From Prorocentrum cordatum (taxonomy: Eukaryota; Sar; Dinophyceae; Prorocentrales; Prorocentraceae): a stretch of 64,000 nt of DNA. Shown here piece after piece: positions 1 through 10,404 of the stretch. Where the stretch lies: positions 62,001 to 126,000 of the forward strand of contig CAUYUJ010016064.1 of NCBI GenBank assembly GCA_963575745.1, read 5' to 3'. A model generated the notes under the pieces. It was not told the origin of the DNA. It worked only from the letters and a program-made list of their open reading frames with translations, and ran no database searches. The stretch's first letter is position 1, and each line of letters opens with the position of its first letter. Position numbers and translations under genes: made by a program.

Positions 1-149
1 TACCACCGTCACCCCCTGGATTCTTCCACCCCCCGGGAACCGATGCAAAACATATATGGTTATGACTCAATGTCCATCCGACCTGCGAATTCACACTATT
101 CCAGCCAAACCGGTATCGCCCCCCCCCGCCATCCTCTGCAACAGATATT

Positions 150-1002
150 CGACATGCGCGCACATTCGTTCATCACAAATCATAAAACCCAGCAATCCCA
201 TACAACAAATGGGACGAAGTGCGCACGCGTGCGTCGTCGCGAGCGCATGCCGAAACCCTTCAAAAACCTTCGACGCCAGAAGAACTCCAGAGTGGCAAAA
301 ACAACATATAAAAACACAAGTTTTCGCAACGCGGATGTTCAACAAAAGCACGCGCGCGCTCTTGCAAATTCTTACAAAAACCATGGCCGTCAACGACTTT
401 CAGAAAAAAACTACGAAACGGGCTTCGCGCGCGCATGTCAAAATCGTTCGGACGCCCTTGCCCGCGAGTTGCCGCGACACCCCCATTACAACGAATGGGA
501 CGAAAAGCACACGCGCGCGTCGCCGAGCGCGCATGCCGAAATCCTTCAAAAACCTGCGGTGCCGGAAAGATGTCAAAATCGACTGTCCGGAAAACGTACA
601 ACAACACAAGGTATCGCAACAAAGATGTTCAACAAGAGCGTGCGCGCGCTCTTGCTAATTTCTGGTGCAGCAAATTGTCCATCTTTCATAACATACTACC
701 AAACGGGCTTCGCGCGCGCGCATGTCGAAATCGTCCGAACGCACTTGCGCGCGTGCTGGGGTGGCACGATCCGTGTCAAAAAATACCGTGCGAGCCACTA
801 TCGCGCGTCTGCCGCGAGCGCATTTCGAATTCCTTCCAAAACCTGCCTCACCGACGCGAAGACGCCGTCATCGTCGCCAGCGTGATCGGCACCCGCGCCG
901 TCATCGCCACTATCATCATCATCGCCATCATCATCATCAGCATCACCATCACCATCATCATCATGATCATCATCATCATCATCAGCATCATCCTCATCAT
1001 CG

Positions 1003-1074
<72 letters not shown>

Positions 1075-1440
1075 CCATCATCATCATCATCGTGTCTACA
1101 ACGATCGTCACCAACATCGCCACTATCATTGTCATCGTGTCCACAAGTGCCGAAGTCGCCATGATACCGCACCCGACCGAGCCGCCGACTCGCACTCAAG
1201 TTCCCGCTGGGATGTGCCGAACGGTCAACACCACCGCGGCCTCGTCGGTCGCGCCAAACTACATGGCCGCTGCGCGCGCGCATGCGCTGGCTGGCGCGGC
1301 CGCAGAGATGCACCAGCCAGCGCCAAGCACTCATCGCAGTCGCCGCCGCATGAGGTTTGCAAACCAAGTTGCGGGTGGGTGGGTGGGATGGTTGCGCGAG
1401 CAGTGGAGTGGACAATTCACTGCGAACAGAAATTAATTCT
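150..1440. repeat. Diverged interspersed block A (copy 1), with internal (TCA)n
   Basis: Non-coding block with degenerate internal repeats built around a GCGCGCGCATGTCGAAATCG-like core that recurs roughly every 250-330 bp. A (TCA)n microsatellite fills about 909-1091. The block ends in GGGTGGGTGGGTGGGAT near 1375. A second, more diverged version (A prime) lies at 2990-4050, and both recur in copy 2. The open frames across this block (poly-Ser, poly-His, poly-Ile, poly-Asp) are satellite artefacts. A 110-bp stretch at 26-150 also resembles 1485-1610. Confidence 0.8.
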
Positions 1441-1820
1441 CCTTTCTAAAAAGAAAGCTCGGTTCTACCACCCTCCACACCCCCGGATTTAACGATCCCC
1501 CCTTTCGTATGCAAATTCCAAATGATTATGCCCCATCGCCCATCCTAAATATGAATTTACACTATCCCAGGGGCCGGCATCGCCCCCCCTCGCCACCCTC
1601 TGCAATTACCCTGGCGACGCAACCAACCCCTGCGCAATGCGGGGCAGGAGTAGCTTGTGAGCATGTACTTCTGCGAGCGGCAATCGGAAGGTTCGCAGAT
1701 CCCCAACCAAGGGAAAAACGATGAGTAACTAAGTGAACCCCTGAGTCACTGAGGAAAACGCAAGGTCCAAAAGGAGACTGTGGGCAGGGGACTTGCTTGA
1801 AACGTCGGCGGGGCAGCATC

Positions 1821-2880
1821 AACATGACGTGGCCGCCCAGGGACGGCGAGGTCCTGCTCAGGTCTGCGAAGCGCCTCACTCCGCTGGACCCACCGGCAGA
1901 CCTCGAAAGCGGCGAGCCCAACAGCAGCCCGCGAAAGTGGCGACACTTTCGCAGGTAGCCCCCCAGGGACGGGGAGGTTTACGTCGGGCCCGCGCGGTGC
2001 TTCACCCCGCTGGACCCACCAGCAGCCCTCGAAAGCAGCGACACTTTCGCAGATCGCAGCTCCCAAGGGACGGCGAGGTCGACTTCAGGTCTGCGCGGTG
2101 CCTGACTCCGCTGGACCCACCACCAGCCCTCGAAAGTGGCGACTGCTTCGCAGATCGCAGCCCCCCCCCCAGGGACGGCGAGGTCTACCTCTGATCCGCG
2201 CGGTGCCTCACTGCGCTGGACCCGCCAGCAGCCCGCGAAAACGGCGACAGTTTCGCGGATCGCAGCCCCCCAGGGACGGCGAGGTCTACCTCAGGTCCGC
2301 GCGGTGCCTCACTCCGCTGGACTCACCAGCAGCCCACGAAAGCGGCGACAGTTTCGCAGATCGCAGCCCCCAAGGGACGGCGAGGTCTACCTCGGGCGCG
2401 CGCAGTGCCGCACTCCGTTGGGCCCACCAACAGCCCGACAGGTTCGCAGATCGCAGCCCCCCAGGGACGGCGAGGTCTACCTCAGGTCCGCGCGGTGCCC
2501 CACTCGGCTGAACCCACCACCACACAGCGAAAGCGGCGACACATTCGCAAATCGCAGCCCCCAACGGACGGCGAGGTCTACCGCAGGTCCGCGCGGTGCC
2601 TCACACTGCTGGACACACCAGCAGCCCTCGAAAGCGGCTACATTTTCGCAGATCGCAGCCCCCAAGGGAAGGCGAGGTCGACCTCAGGACCGCGCGGTGC
2701 CTCACTCCGCTGGACCCACCACCAGCCCTCGAAACCGGCGGCAGTTTCGCAGATCGCAGCCCCCCCGGGACGGCGAGGGTTACCTGAGGCCCACGCGGTG
2801 CTTCACCTCGCTAGACCCACTAGCAGCCCCCGAAAGCGGCGATAGTTTCGCAGATCACAGCCCCCCAGCGACGGCGAAGA
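1821..2880. repeat. About 100-bp minisatellite, copy 1
   Basis: About ten to eleven head-to-tail units of 92-107 bp. Each contains a GACGGCGAGGTC core (for example near 2069, 2174, 2276, 2376, 2466, 2567, 2769), then a GCGCGGTGCCTCACTCCGCTGG-like run and a TTTCGCAGATCGCAGCCCCC run. Units vary by substitution and short indels. It sits between blocks A and A prime. Frames through it are open on both strands but differ only by repeat drift, so I do not call a gene. Confidence 0.9.
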
Positions 2881-2989
2881 GAAGGCAGGATCAGGAAGGA
2901 AGCGGGGGGCGGGAGGCGGGAGCAGGGCGACGCGACCCCACCGCTCCATTCAAAACGGATACCCAACCAAGGGGGGTTGGGAAACAATA

Positions 2990-4050
2990 CTATGCGCGCA
3001 CACTCGATTATCACAAATCATAAGTTGCCAAAAACTCCGTTACAAAAAGCGGGTCGAAATACACACGCGCGCGTGGTCGCGCGCGCATGCCGACATCAAA
3101 AACCTCCAGTTCCAGAAAAAATGCCAAAATCCATTAGCCAAAAAAATGTATAGCTTAGAAATGGTCTCGCAGCACGGGCTTCCCCCCGCACCACCCCACA
3201 CCACCCCGAAAAAAAAAACGTTCGCGCGCGCTCTTGCGAATCCCGAAGAAAGCCATAGGTTTTCAACATGTCCTAAAATGCTACCAAACAGGCTTCGCGC
3301 GCGCATGCCGAAATCGTTCGAACACCCTTTGCGCGCGTGCCGTCGCGAAACTCCCTCGCAACAAATGGGACCCGTCTTCGGCTTCGGAAAAAATCGAACG
3401 GCCAAAAATATAAACACACAAGTTCCCGCGACACGGGTGACAACGATAAAAGAGAAGAAACAAAAAACGTGCGCGCGCTCTTGCGAATCCTTAAGACGGC
3501 CATGCGGTTTTCAACATTGTTCCTAGAATGCTACCAAACGAGTTTCGCTCGTGCGCATGTCGAAATTGTTCGAATGCCCTTGCACGCATGATGGAGTGGC
3601 ACGACCCGTGTCACAAAATACCATGCGAGCCACTTTCGCGCGTCTGCCGCGCGCGCATGTTGAATTCAACCGAAAATCTTCATCACCGACGCCAAGACGG
3701 CGCTTTCGCTGGCTACCCCGCCGTCGCTGTCCGCATCGTCACCAACATCGCCACGATCGTCATCGCGTCCACAAATGTCGACGTTCCCATGATACCGCGC
3801 CCGCCCAAGCCGCCGACTCGCGCTGAAGTGTCCGCTGGGATGTGCCGAACGGTCAGCGCCACCGCGTTCGCGTCCGCCGCGCCAAACTAGCTGGCCGCTG
3901 CGCGCGCGAGCATGCGCGGGCTAGCGCGGCCGCAGGGATGCACCAGCCAACACCCATCACTCATCGCAATCGCCCCCGCATGGGTTTTGCAAACCAAGTT
4001 GTGGGTGGGTGGGTGGGGTGATTGTGCGAGCAGTGGAGCTGACAACTTGA
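2990..4050. repeat. Block A prime, diverged duplicate of block A (copy 1)
   Basis: Matches 150-1440 in order: the atcacaaatcataa segment, the GCGCGCATGCCGA cores, the tggcacgaCCCGTGTCA stretch, a gatgtgccgaacggtca stretch, and the GCAAACCAAGTTG plus GGGTGGG end. It lacks the long (TCA)n tract. Divergence from A is clearly larger than between the two 30-kb copies, so this internal duplication is older. No gene seen. Confidence 0.75.
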
Positions 4051-4131
4051 AGTTCTCCAAGTGAATTGCACCACCTCAACTGCACTGCATAGACTGCAAG
4101 AACCTACTGTTTGGAGCCAACGCTGGCTATG

Positions 4132-4545
4132 TACGTATACACACACATACATGTGTATGTGTGAAAACCTGCACAACCAGAAATGCACACATACATGCAC
4201 ATATGCATGCGTGCGCGCATACATGCATGCACGCATACACTACGTACGTACATACATACAGACATGCATAAATACGTGCATGATTGCATACACGCACACG
4301 TATCCACCACCGTGCCGCTGGGCACCGAATGGGCGTGTCCTCAGGTCGGTTGCTCAATCCCACAAGCCTCATATACATACGCATACACATACGCATACGC
4401 ATACGCATGCGCAGATGCGCACGCATACGCATACGCATACGCACACATGTACGCGTGCACACAAACATGCACATGCACATGCATATGTACATATACACAC
4501 AGACACATGCTCCTACACATACACATAAGCACCTCTCATGTATAG
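4132..4545. repeat. CATA/GCATAC microsatellite, copy 1
   Basis: Alternating purine-pyrimidine tract of CATA, GCATAC and CACATG units, interrupted at about 4310-4370 by a short unique stretch that includes tgggcaccgaatgggcg. Copy 2 counterpart is at about 39378-39765. Confidence 0.9.
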
Positions 4546-4629
4546 AACCATTTACATAAATGGATACCACAACGCAACACCCCAGATTTGCTGATAAGAG
4601 TGCAAGGGCGGCGACGGGGGGCGAAAGTA

Positions 4630-4970
4630 TTCCCCCACAAATCACCCCCACATGTTGCTCCCAAATATTGCCCCCACGTGTTGCCCCCATGCATTGCCCC
4701 CCAAATATCGCCCACGTGGACTGCCCCAAAGCTTCGCCCCCAAACATCGCCCCCAAAGTTCGCCCCATGCCGCGCCCTCGTGGATTGCCCCCACGTGCTA
4801 CTCAAAAGAGTCGCCCCCGTAAACTGCCCCCGAGTATTGTGGATTGCCCCCATGGGTTGCCCCCGCGCACCGCCCACATGCATTGCCCACGCGCATTGCC
4901 CAAAAGAACCACCCCAAAGTATCGCCCCGCCCCCGCGCATCGCACCCACGTGTTGCCCCCAAGTATAGCA
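4630..4970. repeat. GCCCCCA-type short minisatellite, copy 1
   Basis: Irregular 12-15-bp units of the form attGCCCCCacgtg / atcGCCCCCaaa. On the minus strand this reads as a Gly/Trp-rich open frame, which is a repeat artefact. Copy 2 counterpart at about 39870-40205. Confidence 0.85.
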
Positions 4971-5039
4971 TCCAGGGACAGAGACCTCCATCCAGCCACG
5001 CACACGAAGAGAGGAAGTAAGACCACCACCCTCCGACTC

Positions 5040-5463
5040 TGGCAAACCGATCCATATGTGCGCATATATCTATATCCATATATATATATATATACACACA
5101 TATGCCCCCCCCCCCCCCCCCCCCCCCCCCCTCCACCACCACCACCACCACCACCACCACGCCACATGATCATACAGATTCGCCTTCACCGCGGCCGCCG
5201 ATCGATATCTTCTTTCTCCGTTCCGCCCCCCCCCCCCCCCCCCCCTCCACCACCACCACCACCACCACCACCGCGCACCCACATGATCATACAGATTCGC
5301 CTTTTACCGCGGCCGCCGATCGATATCTTCTTTCTCCGTTCCCTTCTCCTGTCTCTTCCTTTCTCTCTCCCCCCCCCCTCCTCTTCCTCCTCCTCCTCCC
5401 CCCCGTGTTATTCCTTCTCGGAATCATCGAAATCGTCAGAAACTAAAGAAAACCTTCTCCCAC

Positions 5464-5558
<95 letters not shown>

Positions 5559-5624
5559 TGAGAATGCATGGAAAGGCTGGCGGCCAAAATTCCCTAGGAA
5601 TACTGTGCTTTTGTTGTTTTCGTT

Positions 5625-5657
<33 letters not shown>

Positions 5658-5885
5658 ATGTTGAAGGTTTTCTTTGATTTTCGCGATTTCGCAAATCTCG
5701 CCCCCCCCCTCCTCCTCCTCCTCCTCCTCCTCCTCCTCCTCAGTCTCCTCCTCCTCCCTCCTCCTCCTCCTCCCCCACTCCTCGCCCACCCCCCCCCCCT
5801 CCTCCTCCTCCTCAGCCTCCACCTTCTCCCTCTTCTCCCCCCCCCCTCCCCTCCTTCTTATCCCCCCCCCTCCCCCCCTCCTCCG
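5040..5885. repeat. Dense homopolymer and microsatellite cluster, copy 1
   Basis: Contains in order (AT)n, poly(C), (CCA)n, a second copy of the poly(C)-(CCA)n module with an intervening TGATCATACAGATTCGCCTT stretch, (CT)n, (CA)n, poly(A), a second (AT)n at 5624-5651, and (CTC)n to 5882. Copy 2 counterpart at about 40290-40925 has a much longer (CA)n and lacks the poly(C)-(CCA)n pair. No gene seen from 4050 to 6100. Confidence 0.92.
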
Positions 5886-6101
5886 CTGCGCCGCCGGCCG
5901 TCAGCATGGGGGTAGGTACCGCAATTCCACCGATTGCTACCCAATCTGTCGCAACCGTTGCGTTGCTATGTTCCAGGCGGAGCGCGCGCATAGAGGTCTA
6001 CAAAAGATGGTGGTTCATACGTGCGCGCACGCATCGCACCGACTGCCATCGGCTACGACTGCGTCGCGCATCACGCGCGCTCGCACGGCGCGGCCGCCTC
6101 C

Positions 6102-8591
6102 TCAGTCAGCCTCGCCGCGGCGCGCCGTCGCCGACTCAGAGGGCGCCCCCCCCTCGTCAAGCACGCGCGCGAGCTCTGCCGACAGACCGTCGCCATCCTC
6201 GACGTCGATCGTTTCACCGTGGGCCGAGGCGGCAATGGAAGCGAAGATCGCCCTCTGCTCATCGGCATCCACGGGTGACAACGGACCGCCGCAGCCCATC
6301 ATGAGCCCCCTCGCCCTCTTCACTGGCAGAGGCGAGGACAAGTCCTCGAACGCACCGTGGTGCGCCTTGGCGAGGCTCTTGAAAATCGCGAGCTGCTCGC
6401 CCTGGTCCTCCTAGGTGAGCTCGCCGCAACGCCCAGCGATGTTGGGCTGCGCGGAGCTGGCGGCGCGCGAGCTGTCTTCTGGCGGTTCGCCCCTTCCGCC
6501 GCCGAAGCCGAACGCGGCCTCCTCCTGGGACAACTCGGTTGGCGGCTGGGGAAACGCCGAAGCGGCCGCGGCGGCTGGCGGAGCGCTGGCCGCGCCTGGA
6601 TCGAACCCTGAAACGTTGCCGACAGCGGAGACAACGCGCGCAGGGCCATCGCCGAAGATAGGAGCAACATGGACAGTCGCAATAGTGGGCACGTCAAGGC
6701 CCGCGACCACATTGCTCATGCACCCAATCGACCAAGCCATCTTTTCGGCGTAGTCTGAGGGGAGCGGGCGGATGGCTGGCGACGTCGTGTCCCGCACTTC
6801 GCTGACGAAGAGGTCGGGGCTCCTGGGGTTGGGCCACGGCATGAACTCTGCACCATCCTGCAGGTTGGCGGATGCCACGCGCCAATGCACGCCGAGGTCC
6901 GTCACCACGATCACGTGCGCCCTGGCGAGGACGGCGTGGAAGTCCTCCTCTGTCCTGACATCCCCCAGAGACGGCGCGATGATACGCTTGAGCAGGTCGA
7001 GGCCGTACTCGTTTAGCGTCGCGGCGTCCAGCGCCGCCTTCTCCGCGTCGCGGTCGTAGGGGTTCGCGACGGCCTGTCTGCACGGCCCTTGCTCGAAAGC
7101 GCAGCCGCCCCACCGAGCCCACAGCAGAGCGTGCTCTCCCTTGGGGTTCAAGAAAGCCTTGAGCACATCAGCGGATACCTTCAAGCGGCCAAGCATTCGC
7201 CCGATCACCAACGCCACCGCGACTTCCACTTGGGAAGGCGATGCGGCGGGAAGAACCGCAGTCTCCCTGGAAGCCGCGGGCGGCAATTGCGCGGGCCACG
7301 CCAGGCCGCCGAACCTTCTGAAGCAGGCCGTCGTCGAAAATGCCAGGGAGGATCTCCGTCGTTGGCTCGCACCTGAAGAAATCCACGTGCTTCACCGTCA
7401 GGAAAGCGATCTCATCGGCGGCGCCCTTCTTCTGTATGCTGTGCGCCGAATGAACCCAAGCAAGCGTTTTCGAACCGTTGCTCTTGCCAACTCTGGACTT
7501 CCCGACCCACGGCACCCCGTGCATGCGGAGTGTGCCAATCATCAGGCGGAGGACGCCATTGAGGAACCAGCCAGAGAAGCCCTTTAGCGTCAAACTCCAG
7601 CGCGAGATCGGTTTGGCATTCGTCCTGCCCCTCTGGCAGTTGCGCAGCGCAGTCTCCACCTTGGACGCAGGCCATCCGAATATCTTCGAACCCTCCCTGC
7701 TGACCTCTGTGCCAACCCATTCCATGAACTGGTTCCTGTTATTGCTGCGGGGATGCGGATGAACGTGTAATCCTGCGCGCGCTCGTCCTCCTCTAGCGGC
7801 TGCTTCCGCTCGCGCTGCGGCTCGATCGTGAAGCACCCTGCGGTGGAGGCGCTGGATAGGCATACATTCGGTGGGAAGCCCAGGGGGGGGGCCGATCGCT
7901 GGGTCGCCACAGACAGGGCGCTCAACTCGTTTTGAAACGCGGGGTGGGGGGAAATGCGCCTGAGCTGGGGCGGGCAGGAGGGGGGTCCTTATCCGAGCGC
8001 GCCCACCGTATTTGATAGCCCTCGAGCTTCCCCAGCATGAACTGGAACGCAATCGACCCCGTCCGAAAGTTTTGGCCGTAGTCGATGTTGTGGGCCTCTC
8101 CGCGAGCACACTTGGGGATGGTCGCAGAATCGGCTCTGTTTTTTCTCGGAAGAAAAGACCTTGAGGATGCGGTATGCCGAACACTCGCTGTCCTCTGGCT
8201 TCTGGCGAACGACGAAGATCTGCATCGTGCACGGGACGACGGGCTCCTGCTTGAGCGACAGCGGCTCCTGCAAGTCCTTGAACTTACCCCGTGCGTACAA
8301 CTCGTGCACCTTGTCGAAGTCAATCGGGCCCTCGTAGTTGGATACCACGTCGGCGAAAGCGACCAACTTCGTGGCACTCGAATTCGCGATCGGTAGCAGA
8401 GGAAGGTCGAAGATAGAAAGGCCACCAGCGAACGCCAACCTGCCTTTCTTGACGCACTTCGAGGGGTGGTAGTCTAACTTGCTACCGCTGACCATCAACG
8501 ACGCCTCCTCAAAGGCGAGCTTGCCGCCCCCCTCGGCGTCGCACGCAACCTGCCCCAGCGACTGCACCTGGTCAGCAGGGGCGCTCGCCAT
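6102..8591 (-). pseudogene. Gene D copy 1: degenerate P-loop-type protein, multiple disabling mutations
   Basis: The reading frame starts at an ATG at 8591 (MASAPADQ...). Comparison with copy 2 shows a +1 indel near 8136-8145, a TGG to TGA nonsense codon at 7922-7924, a +2 indel in a G-run near 7883-7893 that restores the frame, and an AAG to TAG nonsense codon at 6411-6413. Both copies also share a one-base shift near 7745-7750 and a return shift before 7286. The shifted middle part encodes a Walker A-like GKSRVGKS (7480-7503) and about 40 residues later an acidic IFDDG resembling Walker B. The C-terminal part is Ala/Pro-rich. The fold suggests a P-loop NTPase, possibly helicase-like, but I do not recognise the family. 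Decay on top of shared shifts suggests it was already dead or mobile-element-derived before the duplication. Confidence 0.6.
7480..7503 (-). other. Walker A-like motif in gene D copy 1
   Basis: Minus-strand codons give GKSRVGKS, which fits GxxxxGK[ST]. It is followed after about 40 residues by VDFFRC...ILPGIFDDG, a plausible Walker B. Both motifs are identical in copy 2 except for K/R and E/G changes between them. This is motif-level evidence only. Confidence 0.45.
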
Positions 8592-8857
8592 GATCCGCGG
8601 CGAGAGAAAGGCGGGTCGGGCGGTGGCCTCGGATGACGGGCAACAGCGCGCAAGCGTTGATCACAGACGGCAGCGGATGCCAGCTGAGCACCTGGGGAGG
8701 GAGCGACGACGACGAACGATGCACACTGAAGATGGAAGTAAGAAGTAAGAGGGCGTGGGCACGACGACGATGAGTCAAAGATGCGGCACGGCTGCGGCGG
8801 GGGCAATCAACGCGACGTCAATCACGCGCACTCGGGAACACATGCGCGCTGTATAAA

Positions 8858-8918
8858 AACACACCCCTCGACATCGGCACTCCGCAATAAAAAAACACAC
8901 CCCTCGACATCGGCACTC
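8858..8918. repeat. 36-bp-period direct repeat overlapping the gene C stop
   Basis: A 25-bp sequence containing ACACCCCTCGACATCGGCAC occurs twice, 36 bases apart (8858-8882 and 8894-8918), separated by an A-rich spacer. The second copy contains part of the TGA stop codon of gene C (8917-8919). The same arrangement is in copy 2. It may be a slippage duplication of the 3' end of the gene. Confidence 0.85.
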
Positions 8919-10152
8919 AGCACGCCGCGCCCGCGACCTCCCAGATGGCATCCGCGGTGGCCGCCCACATATCCTCGCCCTTGTTCCAGCACTCGAACTG
9001 GACCGAGCGAACCGAAGCCGCGAGACGCCTGCTGCCTGGGAGGTCCGCGCGCGTGCCAATGAGGGTTTTGAAAAACCTCCAGGCGCGGTCGATGATCTGC
9101 GCCCCTGCCTTTACCCTGATCTTGGAGACGCCGGGCAACTTGCGGGTGACAACCTTCGAGTAGACTGGCCTCAACCAAGCCCACTTCCTGTCGATCTTCT
9201 TCCGCTTCTCGCAGTGCACGACGTGGTCGCGCACGAGCCCCGACGCGCGCATCTTGTAGCTGCGGGCCCCGTCAGAGCGCAAGATGACCTCACTGTTCTC
9301 TAAGCGGCTTTTTAGGGACGGCGCCCAATCCATATTCTTGATGGCGCCTAAGCCTGGCGCGTTGGCCTCGGCGCCGCCTGACTGGGTCTTCCACAGAACG
9401 AGGCTATCAGGGCGCCCGCGCTCGACGACGCCCGCCCACTGTTCCCACGTCCTGGAACGACCGTCGTCGGACAGCTGGGCGCGGAAGACCGACTCATCCG
9501 CCTCCACGTCGAACCAGCGCCGCTGGGCTTCGTCGCCGAAGACAACGTTGGGTTCGTTCTTTTCCACGTAGATCTCCCACACGGTTGCCGCGGCCGCGCT
9601 CATGCCCTCGATCATCTTGCGGTTGGCACCTGCCAGCAAGTGCATCTGGGCGGTGGTCACGCCGAGCGCGAGGCAGGAGAGGACCTCGGCCTTCGTCGAC
9701 AAACTCGACGATTGGCAACCCCCGCCAGACTTGAAGACGGGGCGGGCGGTGCACGGGTCGACGGTCTTGCCGCGCAGCCTACCGCCGTTGCATCGCCAAT
9801 GCGGGCCGCGATTGTCACCCTGCACCCGCGCGCCGCAGGTTCCCACGCCGCAGTGAGGGCAGGCGCGGCCTTCCCAGTCAAGCAGGACGCCATCCTCGAG
9901 GAGCAGGTCTACCATCTGGTCCGCAGTTTCCCCGTGAAAGCTGTCGTAGTTGCGGCGCCAGGTTTCGCGCTCCCTGCGGGATTTCACGGTCCTCTTCCCG
10001 TGGCGCACGTACTCGACCTTCTCCGCTTGCTTCCTGCGCTGGCCCATCCTGTCCTCGCCCCTCTTGCGCAAGGGGAGCGGCCTGAAAGCACTCGCCGGCC
10101 GCTTCTTCGGCGCGGAGGCGGCAGCAGGGCGTTTGATAGCACGCTTTCCCAT
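8917..10152 (-). CDS. Gene C copy 1: ISXO2/IS1595-like DDE transposase-domain protein, intact
   Basis: 411 residues from the ATG at 10152 (MGKRAIKRP); the frame is open to a GTG at 10203 but ATG is the likelier start. The N-terminus is Lys/Arg-rich. A zinc-ribbon-like region follows, with CPHC at residues 98-101, a Cys at 121 and another at 134. The catalytic-like part has EADESVF (Asp219), ILRSDGARSY (Asp294), DHVVHCEK (His313) and an IDRAWRFFK stretch (Asp355). This order matches the ISXO2/IS1595 DDE domain also found in Merlin-type elements. The third acidic residue would be Asp rather than Glu. No terminal inverted repeats were found, so it may be a domesticated or stranded gene. A relic spliced-leader-like sequence lies about 51 bases upstream. 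Copy 2 has a nonsense codon. Confidence 0.8.
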   Translation of the reverse strand: MGKRAIKRPAAASAPKKRPASAFRPLPLRKRGEDRMGQRRKQAEKVEYVRHGKRTVKSRRERETWRRNYDSFHGETADQMVDLLLEDGVLLDWEGRACPHCGVGTCGARVQGDNRGPHWRCNGGRLRGKTVDPCTARPVFKSGGGCQSSSLSTKAEVLSCLALGVTTAQMHLLAGANRKMIEGMSAAAATVWEIYVEKNEPNVVFGDEAQRRWFDVEADESVFRAQLSDDGRSRTWEQWAGVVERGRPDSLVLWKTQSGGAEANAPGLGAIKNMDWAPSLKSRLENSEVILRSDGARSYKMRASGLVRDHVVHCEKRKKIDRKWAWLRPVYSKVVTRKLPGVSKIRVKAGAQIIDRAWRFFKTLIGTRADLPGSRRLAASVRSVQFECWNKGEDMWAATADAIWEVAGAAC

Positions 10153-10203
10153 CGCCGACGGTGGCAGAACGGTGGCCCAGACGGTCGGTCGAGAAAAACG
10201 CAC

Positions 10204-10215
10204 TGAGCCAAAATG
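10204..10215 (-). other. Relic spliced-leader-like sequence upstream of gene C, copy 1
   Basis: Read on the minus strand, 12 bases CATTTTGGCTCA match the 3' half of the dinoflagellate spliced leader exactly. The flanks (CCG...GC before, a G two bases after) fit less well. It is 51 bases upstream of the gene C ATG and is preserved in copy 2. A genomic leader at this position is the known mark of a gene formed by reverse transcription of a trans-spliced mRNA. Because only part matches and I found no target-site duplication, this is a candidate older event. Confidence 0.5.
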
Positions 10216-10294
10216 CGCCGCGGGTGGGATCGGGGCCCTCGTTGTCTGGAGGTTCGTCGGCTTCCTCTGGTCGTGGCGGTGGCGCTGTCGGTAG

Positions 10295-10395
10295 TTATGG
10301 TAGGAGTGGTTGTAGTAGCAACAGTAGTAGCGGTGGTAGTAGTGCTAGTCGTCGTAGAGCTGATAGGAATGGCAGTGGTAGTCGTAGTAGAAGAA
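10295..10395. repeat. GTAGTAG-type microsatellite, copy 1
   Basis: Imperfect GTA/GTAG-rich tract (ggtagttatggtaggagtgg and similar) just upstream of the 169-bp repeats. In copy 2 it is longer by about 15 bases (45340-45445). Confidence 0.7.
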
Positions 10396-10404
10396 CAAAA
10401 TCCC

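Noticed and set aside
722-1492. Plus-strand frames with long poly-His, poly-Ser or poly-Ile runs
   Set aside because: They are readings of the (TCA)n microsatellite and neighbouring repeats in three frames; none has a conserved domain and the runs change length between copies.
1793-3023. Plus-strand Pro/Arg-rich frames of 130-295 codons over the 100-bp minisatellite
   Set aside because: Open on both strands at once and shifting between repeat units; explained by the repeat.
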